DNA from: Nocardia terpenica
Lineage (GTDB): Bacteria; Actinomycetota; Actinomycetes; Mycobacteriales; Mycobacteriaceae
Assembly (NCBI RefSeq): GCF_013186535.1
Contig: NZ_JABMCZ010000002.1
Location: forward strand, 248,001-312,000
DNA: 64,000 bases
Direction: 5' to 3'
The translations under genes and the position numbers were made by a program. Below, piece by piece: positions 43,190 through 52,062 of the stretch (its first letter is position 1; every line of letters begins with the position of its first letter). Below the pieces are notes generated by a model. It saw only the letters and a program-made list of their open reading frames with translations. It searched no databases and was not told where the DNA came from.

Positions 43190-44806
43190 TCAGAGCTCTT
43201 GCAGAAGGCGTTTGAGAACCTTGCCCGTGGGGTTGCGTGGCAGCTCCTCGACGAACACTACCTCACCCGGCACCTTGTATCGCGCAAGGTTGGCACGCAC
43301 ATGCGTCCGGATCTCATCGGCGGTCAGCCCGCCGTCGCCGCGCACGACGAAAGCCTTGAGCCGAGCGCCGAATTCGTCGTCGGGCACGCCGATCACCGCG
43401 GCCTCGCGAACTCCCTTGTGCGCGTTGAGAAGTTCTTCGACCTCACCGGGAAATACGTTCTCCCCGCCCGAAACGATCATGTCGTCGTCCCGGCCGTCGA
43501 TGAAAAGCCTTCCGGCGGAATCGAAATGGCCGACGTCGCCGGAGGACATCAGGCCGCGGACGCGCTCGCGGGTACCGCCGCCGGTATAGCCCTCGAATTG
43601 GAACGCGTTCCCGACGAATATCCGGCCGGTGACGCCGCGCGGAACCTCGGCGCCGTTGTCGTCGAGAATCCGCACCACCGTGCCGAGCACCGGGGTGCCC
43701 ACGCAGCCGGGCTCCGCGGCGAGATCGGCCGGGGTGGCGATGGTGGCGTAGGCGACCTCGGTGGAGCCGTACAGGTTGTAAACCACCGGGCCGAACATCG
43801 CGGTCACCCGGCGGCACAGATCGGCGCCGAGCTGCGACCCGGCCACGAACACGATGCGCAGCGCGGACAGGTCGCGGCCGGTCAGGGCCTGATCGCCGAG
43901 TTCGACCACGCGGGACAGCATGACGGGCACCGCGATCACGGTGGAGGCGCCGTGCCGATCCATATCGTCGAGCAGCTGGCGCGGATCGAAGCGGCGGCGA
44001 ATCACCAGCGTCGACCCCAGCGCGATCGCCAGCATCGACATGGCGAAGCCGAGGGTGTGGAACAGCGGCGCGGGGCAGGCGGTGACCTCGCGGGCGCGGA
44101 AGGGCACCCGGCTCAGCAGCGCGCCCAGCGGTTCCAGCGAGCGCGGCTCCGGCCGGGGCGCGCCCTTCGGCGTGCCGGTGGTGCCGCTGGTGAGCAGCAC
44201 CACCTTGGCGGTGCCGCCGGGCGCGGGCGGGGTCGCGGAAGAGCCTGCGGCGATGAGGGATTCGAGACTGCTGGTGTGCCGGGAGTCGGTCCAGGCCCGG
44301 TACGCGCCGCGGCGCGGGCTCAGGTCGCCGAGGATGCCCTCGTACTCCTCGTCGTATACCAGCAGGTCGGTGCCCTCGCGGGTGGCGACGTCGCGCAGCT
44401 GCGGACCGGCGAAATCGGTATTCAGCAGAATGATTCGCGCGCCGCACTTGGCGGCGGCGAAGACGGCGTCGAGCAGGCCGCGGTGGTTGCGCGCCAGGAT
44501 GGCCACGCCCTCGCCCGGCCGCAGCCCGCGCCGCCGCCACTGATTGGCCAGCCGGTTGGAGCGCAGGTCGAGGTCGCGGAAGCTCAGCTCGCCGAGTTCG
44601 TCGACGAGCGCTGTGCGGTCGCCGTAGCGCGCGGCCGAAAGCCGCAGCGCCGCAGGGATAGTCCCGTACCGCAGCAGCGTGGAGCCGGTGGCGAGCAGGG
44701 TGAGCGGCGAGTCCATCCCGATCAGCCCGCTGTCCGCACACAGCCGCAAATACTCCAGCTCCGCCCACGCCCGGGACCCGAGGGAACGGAGCAACGCCAC
44801 GGTCAC
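43190..44806 (-). CDS. Acyl-CoA synthetase / fatty acid-AMP ligase family protein, FadD12-like
   Basis: 538 residues from a GTG at 44806 with GGAGG 7 nt upstream. It belongs to the ANL superfamily: phosphate loop LLTSGTTGTPKG, NLYGSTE, SSGDVG, the DGRDDDMIVSGGENVFPGEVE hinge and RNPTGKVLKR with the conserved Lys. Such enzymes activate a carboxylate with ATP and transfer it to CoA. Resemblance to mycobacterial FadD12 is my recollection of the family, and the acyl substrate is unknown. It is unlinked to the other FadD by a repeat array and a thioesterase-like gene, all on the same strand. Confidence 0.85.
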   Translation of the reverse strand: MTVALLRSLGSRAWAELEYLRLCADSGLIGMDSPLTLLATGSTLLRYGTIPAALRLSAARYGDRTALVDELGELSFRDLDLRSNRLANQWRRRGLRPGEGVAILARNHRGLLDAVFAAAKCGARIILLNTDFAGPQLRDVATREGTDLLVYDEEYEGILGDLSPRRGAYRAWTDSRHTSSLESLIAAGSSATPPAPGGTAKVVLLTSGTTGTPKGAPRPEPRSLEPLGALLSRVPFRAREVTACPAPLFHTLGFAMSMLAIALGSTLVIRRRFDPRQLLDDMDRHGASTVIAVPVMLSRVVELGDQALTGRDLSALRIVFVAGSQLGADLCRRVTAMFGPVVYNLYGSTEVAYATIATPADLAAEPGCVGTPVLGTVVRILDDNGAEVPRGVTGRIFVGNAFQFEGYTGGGTRERVRGLMSSGDVGHFDSAGRLFIDGRDDDMIVSGGENVFPGEVEELLNAHKGVREAAVIGVPDDEFGARLKAFVVRGDGGLTADEIRTHVRANLARYKVPGEVVFVEELPRNPTGKVLKRLLQEL

Positions 44807-44878
44807 GAACCGAACCTCCTTGCCGCACAAGAACACAGGGCAACTTCACCGTAACCCGCCGCCGGTGTGTTGCGCCGG

Positions 44879-45063
44879 GGATCCCGGCCAAAAGCATGCC
44901 GGGATGACGGGGTAAGAGCATCGAGATGACGGGGGAAGAGCACCGGTATGCCGGGGAAGAGCACCGGGACGACGGGGAAGAGCACCGGGACGACAGGTAA
45001 GCGCACCGAGACCACAGGTAAGCGCACCGAGACCACAGGTAAGCGCACCGAGATGGCGGTGCA
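44879..45063. repeat. Hairpin-headed 21-nt tandem array
   Basis: ATCCCGGC-cAAAAGCAt-GCCGGGAT (8-bp arms) is followed by units of 21-22 nt: ATCGAGATGACGGGGGAAGA.., ACCGGGACGACGGGGAAGAGC and ACCGAGACCACAGGTAAGCGC (twice exactly). It fills most of the 323-nt gap between the FadD12-like start and the thioesterase-like stop. No gene is evident in the remainder. Confidence 0.8.
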
Positions 45064-45129
45064 CTTAGCGGGTAGGTGCGCAGAGAGGCTGGGCAGGTGC
45101 CGGGCCGACGGGGGCGGGCGTTCGGCGAA

Positions 45130-45600
45130 CTACCGTCCGTGGGCGCGTAATTGGTATAGCCCGCGGGTTTCCGCGACGACTACGTCGTTGGTGTCGGTGA
45201 CCGTGGCGGTCAGGGTGAACTCGGCTTTTCCGTTTTGTTCGGCTTCAGTGGTGATGCGGGTGATCTCCTCCGGGGTGAGGGAGGCTCGGGCTCGGACATC
45301 GGTTTTGGCGGGTTTGCGGAAGAAGATCTGGAGGTCTTTGACCAGGGGGTAGAACTTGGCGGTGTCGAAGGTGGCGAGGGGGATTGCGCCGCCGAGGATT
45401 TCGGCGACGGTGAACAGGACGCCCGCGTACATGACGCCGAAGTGGTTGCCGTTGCCCTCGATCGGGACGGTGGTCTCGGCGAAGCCGGGACGCACGTCCA
45501 CCGCCCGCACGCCCATGGTGTGCGCGATCGGAATCGTGAGCTCCAGCGCCCCGTTCAGCACATCCGCGAACGCCGGAGCGTCGCCGTTCGTCTCGGTCAT
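45130..45600 (-). CDS. Hotdog-fold thioesterase-like protein (DUF4442 / YiiD-C type)
   Basis: 156 residues from an ATG at 45600; an in-frame ATG at 45627 is possible but would nearly abut the neighbouring ligase. The hotdog core is seen in IPIAHTMGVRAVDVRPGFAETTVPIEGN, then HFGVMYAGVLFTVAEILGG, and the strand with the KDLQIFFRKPAKTDV motif. Family members hydrolyse or bind acyl-CoA thioesters. It lies between two acyl-CoA ligase genes on the same strand, 41 nt downstream of... the upstream ligase's stop being at 45641, which supports co-transcription and a role in acyl-CoA turnover. Confidence 0.75.
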   Translation of the reverse strand: MTETNGDAPAFADVLNGALELTIPIAHTMGVRAVDVRPGFAETTVPIEGNGNHFGVMYAGVLFTVAEILGGAIPLATFDTAKFYPLVKDLQIFFRKPAKTDVRARASLTPEEITRITTEAEQNGKAEFTLTATVTDTNDVVVAETRGLYQLRAHGR

Positions 45601-45640
45601 GCCGCCACGGTACGGGACTGTTGGCACTTAGCCAATAGTG

Positions 45641-47275
45641 CTACAGCGTCACCACCGTCAACTCCCCGTCCGCATACCGCGCCCGCAGCCGCTTCTTGTC
45701 GAACTTGCCCACGCTGGTCTTGGGGATTTCCTCGACGAAGGCCCAGTGCTCGGGCAACTGCCACTTGGCGAACTTGTCGGCCAGGTAGGCGCGCAGGTCC
45801 GCGGGCTCGACGCGCGCACCCTCCTTGAACACCACCGCCACCAGCGGCCGCTCGTCCCACTTCTCGTCGGGCACACCGATGACGGCGGCCTCGGCGATGG
45901 CCGGATGCCCCATGATGGCGTTCTCCAGATCGACCGACGAGATCCACTCGCCGCCGGACTTGATCACGTCCTTGGAGCGATCGACCAGGGTGAGATAGCC
46001 GTTGGGGCTGATCTTGCCCACGTCACCGGTGCGCAGCCACCCGTCGTCGAACTTCTCCGTGTCGACCACCGGCCCGTCGGGCGAATAATAGGAGCCGGTG
46101 ATCCACGGCCCCCGGACCTCCACCTCCCCCAGTGCCTCGCCGTCGTTGGGCAGCACGGCGCCGTCGTCGCCGACCAGCCGGGCCCGCACACCCGCCGGGA
46201 ACCGGCCCTGCGTATAGCGGTAGGCCCATTCCTCCTCGCCCGCCACGTTTTTCGGCGCGTGCGAGACGCTGCCCAGCGGCGAGGTCTCGGTCATGCCCCA
46301 GGCGTGCAGCAGCCGCACCCCGTGCTTGTCCTGGAAGGCGTGCATCATCGACGGCGGCACCGCGGACCCGCCGACCACGACGGTCCGCAGGTGGCCGATG
46401 TCCTGCGGATGCGCCTCCAGCCCGGCCAGCACGCCGCCCCAGATGGTGGGCACCGCGGCGGCGAAGGTGGGCCGGGTCGCGGCCATCATCTCCAGCAGCG
46501 GCCCCGGTTGCAGGAACCGGTCCGGCATCAGCACATTCGTGCCCGACATCAGCGCCGCGTACGGGATGCCCCAGGCGTTGGCGTGGAACAGCGGCACGAT
46601 CGCCAGGATGGTGTCGGCCTCGGTGAAGCCCATGCCGTTGGGCGAGATCACCTGCATGGCGTGCAGCCAGTTGGAGCGATGGGAGTAGACGACGCCCTTC
46701 GGGTCGCCGGTGGTGCCGGAGGTGTAACACATGCCCGCGGCCGAACGCTCGTCGATCACCGGGAAGTCGAACGTGTCCGGTTGCCCGGCAAGCAGTTCGG
46801 TGTACGAGTGCACCTGCACCCCGTCGGGCGCGGTCAGGCTCGCGGGGTCGCCGTTGGCGACGATCACGTGCCGGACGGTCCGCAGCTTCGGCAGATACTG
46901 GGCGAACATCGGTACCAGCGAGCCGTCGACGAGCACGACCTGGTCCTCGGCATGGTTGGCGACGTAGATCACCTGCTCGGGGAACAGCCGGATATTGAGC
47001 GCGTGCAGCACGGCCCCCATGGCGGGCACACCGGCGTAGGCCACCATGTGCTCGTTGTTGTTCCACATGAAGGTGCCGACCCGGTCGCCCTCGCCGATTC
47101 CCAAGCCCCGCAACGCATTGGCCAATCGCGCGGCCTGCGCGCCCACCTCCCGATAGGTCATCGTGCGCACGCCGTCGCCCGTCCATGTGGACACCGTGCT
47201 GTCACCCTGGAACGTCGCCGCGTACCGCAGCAGCGTCGCCAGCGACAGCTGCTCGTCCTGCATCGTGCTGAACAT
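45641..47275 (-). CDS. Long- or medium-chain fatty acid-CoA ligase (FadD type)
   Basis: 544 residues; ATG at 47275 with GAAGGAG about 11 nt upstream (a GTG four codons earlier is an alternative). ANL motifs: MCYTSGTTGDPKGVVYSH, HAWGMTETSP, WLRTGDVG, DRSKDVIKSGGEWISSVDLE and KTSVGKFDKKRLR. The sequence resembles mycobacterial FadD14-type enzymes. It should activate fatty acids as CoA thioesters in the cytoplasm or at the membrane. The acyl-CoA dehydrogenase is transcribed divergently from a shared 412-nt region, which suggests a common beta-oxidation function. Confidence 0.9.
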   Translation of the reverse strand: MFSTMQDEQLSLATLLRYAATFQGDSTVSTWTGDGVRTMTYREVGAQAARLANALRGLGIGEGDRVGTFMWNNNEHMVAYAGVPAMGAVLHALNIRLFPEQVIYVANHAEDQVVLVDGSLVPMFAQYLPKLRTVRHVIVANGDPASLTAPDGVQVHSYTELLAGQPDTFDFPVIDERSAAGMCYTSGTTGDPKGVVYSHRSNWLHAMQVISPNGMGFTEADTILAIVPLFHANAWGIPYAALMSGTNVLMPDRFLQPGPLLEMMAATRPTFAAAVPTIWGGVLAGLEAHPQDIGHLRTVVVGGSAVPPSMMHAFQDKHGVRLLHAWGMTETSPLGSVSHAPKNVAGEEEWAYRYTQGRFPAGVRARLVGDDGAVLPNDGEALGEVEVRGPWITGSYYSPDGPVVDTEKFDDGWLRTGDVGKISPNGYLTLVDRSKDVIKSGGEWISSVDLENAIMGHPAIAEAAVIGVPDEKWDERPLVAVVFKEGARVEPADLRAYLADKFAKWQLPEHWAFVEEIPKTSVGKFDKKRLRARYADGELTVVTL

Positions 47276-47687
47276 TCGAACCGCCACTCCTTCGCCGGTG
47301 AACGAGGCCACACCTGCCGCGAGGATAGCGGAATCCGACCATCGGGGCCGGTCCTGCGAAAAGCCGGGGAAAACCGGACGGCTGCGCGCAGGGGCCCCAC
47401 CCCCACCACGCGCAGCCGCCGGCGCCGTCCGGTTGCGCCCGACGTCAAGCAACCGGCCGGCATCCGCCTCGGCTGTGGGCCGACGCGCGGCAACACCCCC
47501 TGCGGCGTCACCGAAATCGCCAAACCCACACCGAGACAGGCTATTTAAAGAACATTTATAGCAAGAAATACTAGGTACCCGATCGCTGGGCTGTCCAGTC
47601 GAACGGACAAACCGGCGCAAACACGGACCGGAACCCCGGTGAACCGTTGACGTACTGTGAATCTCGACCACCTGCGGAAGGACGATC
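47276..47687. promoter_or_regulatory. Shared upstream region of the ligase and acyl-CoA dehydrogenase genes
   Basis: These 412 nt contain no convincing gene. 47540-47575 is an AT-rich island unlike the rest of the window, with GCTAT and ATAGC as a short inverted repeat (47540-47562). It is the likely place for divergent promoters or a TetR-type operator, but no consensus can be pinned down. Confidence 0.3.
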
Positions 47688-48827
47688 ATGCCCGTCGAAC
47701 GCCTGCTGCCCACCCCCGAGTCCCGGGATCTGATCGAGCTGACGCGCGAGATCGCGGACAAGGTGCTGGAGCCGAACGTCGTCGAGTACGAGAAGCACGA
47801 GACCTATCCGGCCGAGGCGTTCCGGGCGCTGGGCGCGGCGGGACTGCTGAGCCTGCCGTATCCGGAGGAGTTCGGCGGCGGCGCGCAGCCGTACGAGGTG
47901 TATCTGCAGGTGCTCGAGGAGATCGCGAGCCGGTGGGCGGCGGTCGCGGTGGCGGTGAGCGTGCACGGCCTGTCCTGCCATCCGCTGTTCGCGTTCGGCA
48001 CCGCCGAGCAGCAGCAACGCTGGCTGCCGGATCTGTTGTCCGGCAACCTGATCGGGGCCTACAGCCTGTCCGAGCCGCACGCGGGCTCCGATGCGGCCGC
48101 CGTGCGCTGCCGGGCCGTCGCGGTCGAGGACGGCTACCGGATCACCGGGTCCAAGGCGTGGATCACGGGCGGCGGCAAGGCCGATTTCTACACCCTGTTC
48201 GCCCGCACCGGCGAGGGCTCGCGCGGGATCTCCTGCTTCCTGGTGCCCGCCGACACCGCGGGCCTGTCCTTCGGCAAGCCGGAGGAGAAGATGGGCCTGC
48301 GCGCGGTGCCCACCACCACGGCCGCCTACGACGACGCGTTCGTGCCCGGCGATCGGTTGATCGGCGAAGCCGGACAGGGCCTTTCGATCGCGTTCAGCGC
48401 GCTCGACTCCGGGCGGCTCGGAATCGCCGCGGTGGCAACGGGTCTGGCGCAGCGGGCGCTCGACGACGCGGTCGCCTACGCCCGGGAACGAGAGGCGTTC
48501 GGCCGCCGCGTCATCGACCATCAGGGCCTGGGGTTCGTGCTGGCCGACATGGCCGCGGCCGTGGACTCCGCCCGCGCCACCTATCTGGACGCCGCCCGCC
48601 GCCGCGACGCCGGGCTGTCCTACTCCCGCCAGGCCAGCGTGGCCAAGCTGGTCGCGACGGACGCGGCCATGAAGGTCACCACCGACGCGGTGCAGGTGTT
48701 CGGCGGGTACGGCTACACCCAGGACTTCCCGGTGGAGCGGTACATGCGCGAGGCCAAGGTGATGCAGATCTTCGAGGGCACCAATCAGATCCAGCGGCTG
48801 GTGATCGCGCGCGGCCTGGCGGGGTGA
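47688..48827 (+). CDS. Acyl-CoA dehydrogenase
   Basis: 379 residues; ATG preceded by GGAAGGAC. It shows the usual order: helical N-domain, YSLSEPHAGSDAAA (FAD/substrate strand), ITGSKAWITGGGKADFY, GLRAVPTTTAAYDDAFVPGDRLIG, REAFGRRVIDHQGLGFVLADM and the C-terminal QVFGGYGYTQDFPVERYMRE then IFEGTNQIQRLVIAR. The Glu of FEGTNQ is in the position of the catalytic base in this subfamily. It carries out FAD-dependent alpha,beta-desaturation of an acyl-CoA. The divergent ligase gene fits a fatty-acid degradation pair. It may be co-transcribed with the monooxygenase 86 nt downstream. Confidence 0.92.
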   Translation: MPVERLLPTPESRDLIELTREIADKVLEPNVVEYEKHETYPAEAFRALGAAGLLSLPYPEEFGGGAQPYEVYLQVLEEIASRWAAVAVAVSVHGLSCHPLFAFGTAEQQQRWLPDLLSGNLIGAYSLSEPHAGSDAAAVRCRAVAVEDGYRITGSKAWITGGGKADFYTLFARTGEGSRGISCFLVPADTAGLSFGKPEEKMGLRAVPTTTAAYDDAFVPGDRLIGEAGQGLSIAFSALDSGRLGIAAVATGLAQRALDDAVAYAREREAFGRRVIDHQGLGFVLADMAAAVDSARATYLDAARRRDAGLSYSRQASVAKLVATDAAMKVTTDAVQVFGGYGYTQDFPVERYMREAKVMQIFEGTNQIQRLVIARGLAG

Positions 48828-48913
48828 CGCCCGGGCCGGATCGTGGCCGGAAATATGGATTCGGTGTCCGGTGATCTCTTCGTAATGCGAGGTCGCGGGC
48901 ATACGCTGGCGGT

Positions 48914-50374
48914 ATGAGTCGCATCCTCATCATCGGCGCCGGGTTCGCGGGGCTGGGCATGGCCCTGCAACTGCGGCGGGCCGGGATCGAGTCCTTCACG
49001 ATCGTGGAGAAGGCCGACGACCTGGGCGGGGTGTGGCGGGAGAACACTTACCCGGGCGCGGCCTGCGATGTGCCGTCGCCGCTGTACTCGTGGTCGTTCG
49101 AGCCGAAATCCGATTGGCCCCGGCGGTTTTCGGAGCAGCGCGACATCCACGCCTATATGCGGGGCGTGGCCGAGAAGTACCGGCTGCCGGAGAAGATCCG
49201 ATTCGGCACCGAGGTCACCGACGCCGAATTCGACGAGCGACGCGGGGTGTGGCAGGTGCGCACGGCCGACGGCGAGACGCTCACCGCCGACGTGCTGATT
49301 CCGGCGGTGGGCCAGCTGTCGCGGCCCGCGCTCCCGGCGATTCCCGGTATCGATACCTTCGCCGGGCCCGCGTTCCACTCCGCGCAGTGGGACCACGGCG
49401 TGGATCTGTCCGGCAAACGGGTGGCGTGCATCGGCACCGGAGCCAGTGCGATCCAATACATTCCGGAGATTCAGCGGCAGGCGGCGCAGCTGACGCTGTT
49501 CCAGCGGTCGGCCGCGTGGGTGCTGCCGAAGTTCGACACGCGGTACAGCCCAACGCATCACGCGCTGTTCAAATACTTCCCGCCGAGCCGATTGGCCGAA
49601 AGGTTCGCCATCTGGAGCCTTTTCGAGGTGCTGGCGCTGGCGCTCACCGACATCCCGGCGATCAAGACCCCGGTGATCGCCCTCGCCGATCGCCATCGCG
49701 ACCGACAGGTTCCGGATCCGGAGCTGCGCCGCAAGCTCACCCCCGACTACGCGGCGGGCTGCAAGCGCGGCCTGTTCTCCAACGACTACTTCCCCGCGCT
49801 GGCCCAGCCGAACGTGACCGTGGAGACCACCGCCATCGAGGCGATCACCCCCACCGGCCTGCGCACCCGCGACGGCGTCGAGCACGAGGCCGACGTGATC
49901 ATCTACGGCACCGGGTTCAAGGGCACCGAGTTCCTGGCGCCGATGAACATCTACGGCCTCGGCGGCCGCAAGCTCTCCGACGAATGGTCCGCCGAGGGCG
50001 CCCGCGCCTACCTCGGTATGTCGGTCCCCGGCTTCCCCAACCTGTTCCTGATGTACGGCCCGAACACCAACGTCGGCTCCGGCTCCATCATCTACATGCT
50101 GGAATCGCAGGCCCGCTACATCCACCAGGCCATCCGCTACCTCTCCGCCCACCCCGGCCGCCACCTGTCCGCCCGCCCCGACATCGAACAGTCCTGGGAC
50201 GACTGGCTCCAGCCCCGCCTCCGCAAAACCCCCTGGAACCTCTGCTCGAGCTGGTACCGCAACCCCTCGGGCCGCATCACCAACAACTGGCCCGGCGCCA
50301 CGGCCCTGTTCCGCTGGAAAACCCGCCGCTTCCGCCCCACGGACTACACCGACTCCACCCCTCACCCCGCCTGA
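48914..50374 (+). CDS. Flavin-dependent Baeyer-Villiger-type monooxygenase
   Basis: 486 residues, ATG start. Two Rossmann folds are seen: IIGAGFAGLGMALQL for FAD and CIGTGASAIQYIPEI for NADPH. Between them lies FAGPAFHSAQWD, which fits the Baeyer-Villiger fingerprint FxGxxxHxxxW. DVIIYGTGFKGTEFL is the C-terminal flavoprotein motif. Members insert oxygen next to a ketone or hydroxylate; the substrate cannot be read from sequence. The location behind an acyl-CoA dehydrogenase suggests lipid or sterol catabolism, by context only. Confidence 0.88.
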   Translation: MSRILIIGAGFAGLGMALQLRRAGIESFTIVEKADDLGGVWRENTYPGAACDVPSPLYSWSFEPKSDWPRRFSEQRDIHAYMRGVAEKYRLPEKIRFGTEVTDAEFDERRGVWQVRTADGETLTADVLIPAVGQLSRPALPAIPGIDTFAGPAFHSAQWDHGVDLSGKRVACIGTGASAIQYIPEIQRQAAQLTLFQRSAAWVLPKFDTRYSPTHHALFKYFPPSRLAERFAIWSLFEVLALALTDIPAIKTPVIALADRHRDRQVPDPELRRKLTPDYAAGCKRGLFSNDYFPALAQPNVTVETTAIEAITPTGLRTRDGVEHEADVIIYGTGFKGTEFLAPMNIYGLGGRKLSDEWSAEGARAYLGMSVPGFPNLFLMYGPNTNVGSGSIIYMLESQARYIHQAIRYLSAHPGRHLSARPDIEQSWDDWLQPRLRKTPWNLCSSWYRNPSGRITNNWPGATALFRWKTRRFRPTDYTDSTPHPA

Positions 50375-50454
50375 CCTGCCCCTACCCCACGATGCCACCG
50401 ATCGCCCCGCGACCGGGTAAACTCCGCACGAGCCCGGTGCGACAGCACCGGCCC

Positions 50455-50527
50455 GCCTCCGTAGCTCAGGGGATAGAGCAACCCTCTCCTAAAGGGTAGG
50501 CCGCAGGTTCGAATCCTGCCGGGGGCA
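50455..50527 (+). tRNA. tRNA-Arg (anticodon CCU)
   Basis: A 73-nt cloverleaf can be folded by eye. The acceptor stem is GCCTCCG with CGGGGGC (one T-G pair). The D arm contains GCTCAGGGGATAGAGC. The anticodon stem ACCCT/AGGGT encloses the loop CTCCTAA with anticodon CCT, and the T arm is GCAGGTTCGAATCCTGC. The discriminator base is A and CCA is not encoded. It would read the AGG codon. Confidence 0.95.
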
Positions 50528-50532
50528 CTCGA

Positions 50533-50727
50533 GATAACCAGCGAGCGCCGAATTCAGCGTATGCGCAGGTGGGCGTTGCCTGTAACCGAATTCGAATTCC
50601 AGGTCGGCCTTGTCGGAGATGGTCTGTTCGGCGGTTTCCCAGACCAGCATCTCCTGATTGCGGCCGCAGAGGTGGGCGGCTGTGTGGCGGGTCTGCTCGA
50701 TGTGGGTCCTGTTACCGTTTCCCGGCG
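50533..50727 (-). pseudogene. Remnant reading frame next to the tRNA
   Basis: On the minus strand one frame stays open from about 50727 into the tRNA, with G/C at most third positions. It reads RTHIEQTRHTAAHLCGRNQE, then MLVWETAEQTISDKADLEFE and further. It has no start codon near its beginning (a TGA lies seven codons upstream) and ends inside the tRNA. It looks like the trimmed tail of a protein gene rather than random sequence. I do not recognise the family. Position beside a tRNA is typical of scars left by integrated elements, but no attachment repeat was seen. Confidence 0.35.
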
Positions 50728-50736
50728 GGGCTCGTC
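50710..50736 (+). promoter_or_regulatory. Candidate ECF41-type promoter of the VOC-sigma factor pair
   Basis: TGTTACC (50710-50716), a 16-nt spacer, then CGTC (50733-50736). The reported ECF41 target is TGTCACA-16 nt-CGTC, so spacing and -10 element match exactly and the -35 differs at two positions. It lies about 47 nt before the VOC start and would make the sigma factor self-activating. Confidence 0.5.
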
Positions 50737-50782
50737 ATAGGTGTGATGGCCGAATACGAACGGTTGTCGTACCGACGAGTAG

Positions 50783-51187
50783 ATGGGCAACAGGATGCTG
50801 ACCGACATCACGTATGTGACGATCTATGTCACCGATCAGGACCGGGCGCTCGAGTTTTATACCGGGGGGCTCGGTCTGGAGAAGCGGATCGACTATCGGG
50901 GGCCCGACGGGCGTTTTCTCACCGTCGGAGTTCCCGATAGCTCCGTGCAGATCATTCTGTGGTCGCATGCGGCGGGCGCGGGACAACCGATCGGTGTGGG
51001 CCAGCGCGCGATGCCCGGTCCGCTTATCCTCGAATCCGACGATATACGAAAGGATTTCGAGGTTCTGCGCCAGCGCGGTGTCACCTTCGTACAGTCCGAA
51101 CCCGAGGACTATCCGTTCGGGGTTCGTATCGAGGCGAGGGATCCGGACGGTAATCGGATCGCGCTGCGTCAGCCGCCGAAGCCGTGA
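50783..51187 (+). CDS. VOC (glyoxalase/bleomycin-resistance fold) protein
   Basis: 134 residues; ATG at 50783 or the ATG four codons later, both with weak ribosome sites. It has the beta-alpha-beta-beta-beta repeat of this superfamily: ITYVTIYVTDQDRALEFYTG, GRFLTVGVPDSSVQIILW, ILESDDIRKDFEVLRQRGVT and the closing GVRIEARDPDGNRIALRQP. Functions in this fold range from metal-dependent dioxygenases and isomerases to drug binding; the metal set is not obviously complete, so no reaction is proposed. Its stop overlaps the sigma factor start (GTGA), implying translational coupling. Confidence 0.82.
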   Translation: MGNRMLTDITYVTIYVTDQDRALEFYTGGLGLEKRIDYRGPDGRFLTVGVPDSSVQIILWSHAAGAGQPIGVGQRAMPGPLILESDDIRKDFEVLRQRGVTFVQSEPEDYPFGVRIEARDPDGNRIALRQPPKP

Positions 51188-52062
51188 GCGACCACCTCTC
51201 CGAGGCGTTCGAAGCCCAGCGCGATCGGCTGCGCGCCGTCGCGTACCGCGTGCTGGGCTCGCATGCCGACGCCGAGGATGTGGTTCAGGAAGCTTGGCTG
51301 CGCCTCGTCCGGCAGGACGCGGCGACCATCGCCAATCTGGCGGGCTGGCTGACCACCGTGGTCGGCCGAATCAGCCTGGACGTCTTGCGCTCCCGCCAAG
51401 CCCGGCCCGAAACATCCTATGGACAGGAGATTTCGGACTTCATAGTGACATCCGACGATGGCCTTACTCCGGACAATCAAGTGGCGCTCGCTGATTCGAT
51501 CGGCCTCGCACTGCTCGTCGTGCTCGATTCGCTCACCCCGAGCGAGCGTCTGGCGTTCGTCCTGCACGACATGTTCGCGGTCCCGTTCCACGAAATCGGC
51601 CGGATTCTGGGCAAATCCGTCGATGCCACGAAGATGATCGGCAGTCGCGCCCGCCGCAAGATCCAGGCCGCGGATCGGTCAGCGGGCGCGAGCCGTGCGC
51701 ATCGTGAGGTGGTGCAAGCCTTCCAAGCCGCCGCCCTCGACGGCGACTTCGAGGCGCTGCTGCGCGTCCTCGACCCGAACGTGAAGCTCACCGTCGACAC
51801 CCCCGACGGCGTGGTCGTCACCCTCGGTGCCACCGAGGTCGCCGCGGGCGCCCGTCGCTTCTCGAGCGAGATCACCCGCCGCCGACCCGTTCTGGTCAAC
51901 GGCCTTCCCGGCTACATGTCCTGGCGCCCCGACGGAACGCCACGCTCCGTCATCGCCTTCACGGTCACCGGGGGCCGGATCAGCGCGATCCACATCGTCA
52001 TCGACCCTGCCAAACTCGCCTCGATCCCGCTGTCGGCCCCGGCCAAAAGCACGCCGGGATGA
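51184..52062 (+). CDS. ECF sigma factor with C-terminal SnoaL-like domain (SigJ/ECF41-like)
   Basis: 292 residues from a GTG overlapping the upstream stop. Sigma region 2 is seen in RLRAVAYRVLGSHADAEDVVQEAWLR and region 4 in LTPSERLAFVLHDMFAVPFHEIGRIL. A C-terminal half (~165-285) resembles the SnoaL/NTF2-like fold used by ECF41 proteins for self-regulation, and IDPAKLASI is close to the NPDKL end motif of that group. The WLPEP linker motif is not obvious. There is no anti-sigma gene nearby, as is usual for ECF41. The last codons (KSTPG) and stop are supplied by a dispersed repeat. Confidence 0.85.
   Translation: MSDHLSEAFEAQRDRLRAVAYRVLGSHADAEDVVQEAWLRLVRQDAATIANLAGWLTTVVGRISLDVLRSRQARPETSYGQEISDFIVTSDDGLTPDNQVALADSIGLALLVVLDSLTPSERLAFVLHDMFAVPFHEIGRILGKSVDATKMIGSRARRKIQAADRSAGASRAHREVVQAFQAAALDGDFEALLRVLDPNVKLTVDTPDGVVVTLGATEVAAGARRFSSEITRRRPVLVNGLPGYMSWRPDGTPRSVIAFTVTGGRISAIHIVIDPAKLASIPLSAPAKSTPG

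Noticed and set aside
44879..45063. The repeat array as a CRISPR
   Set aside because: Units of 21-22 nt are directly adjacent and degenerate, with no unique spacers and no cas genes.
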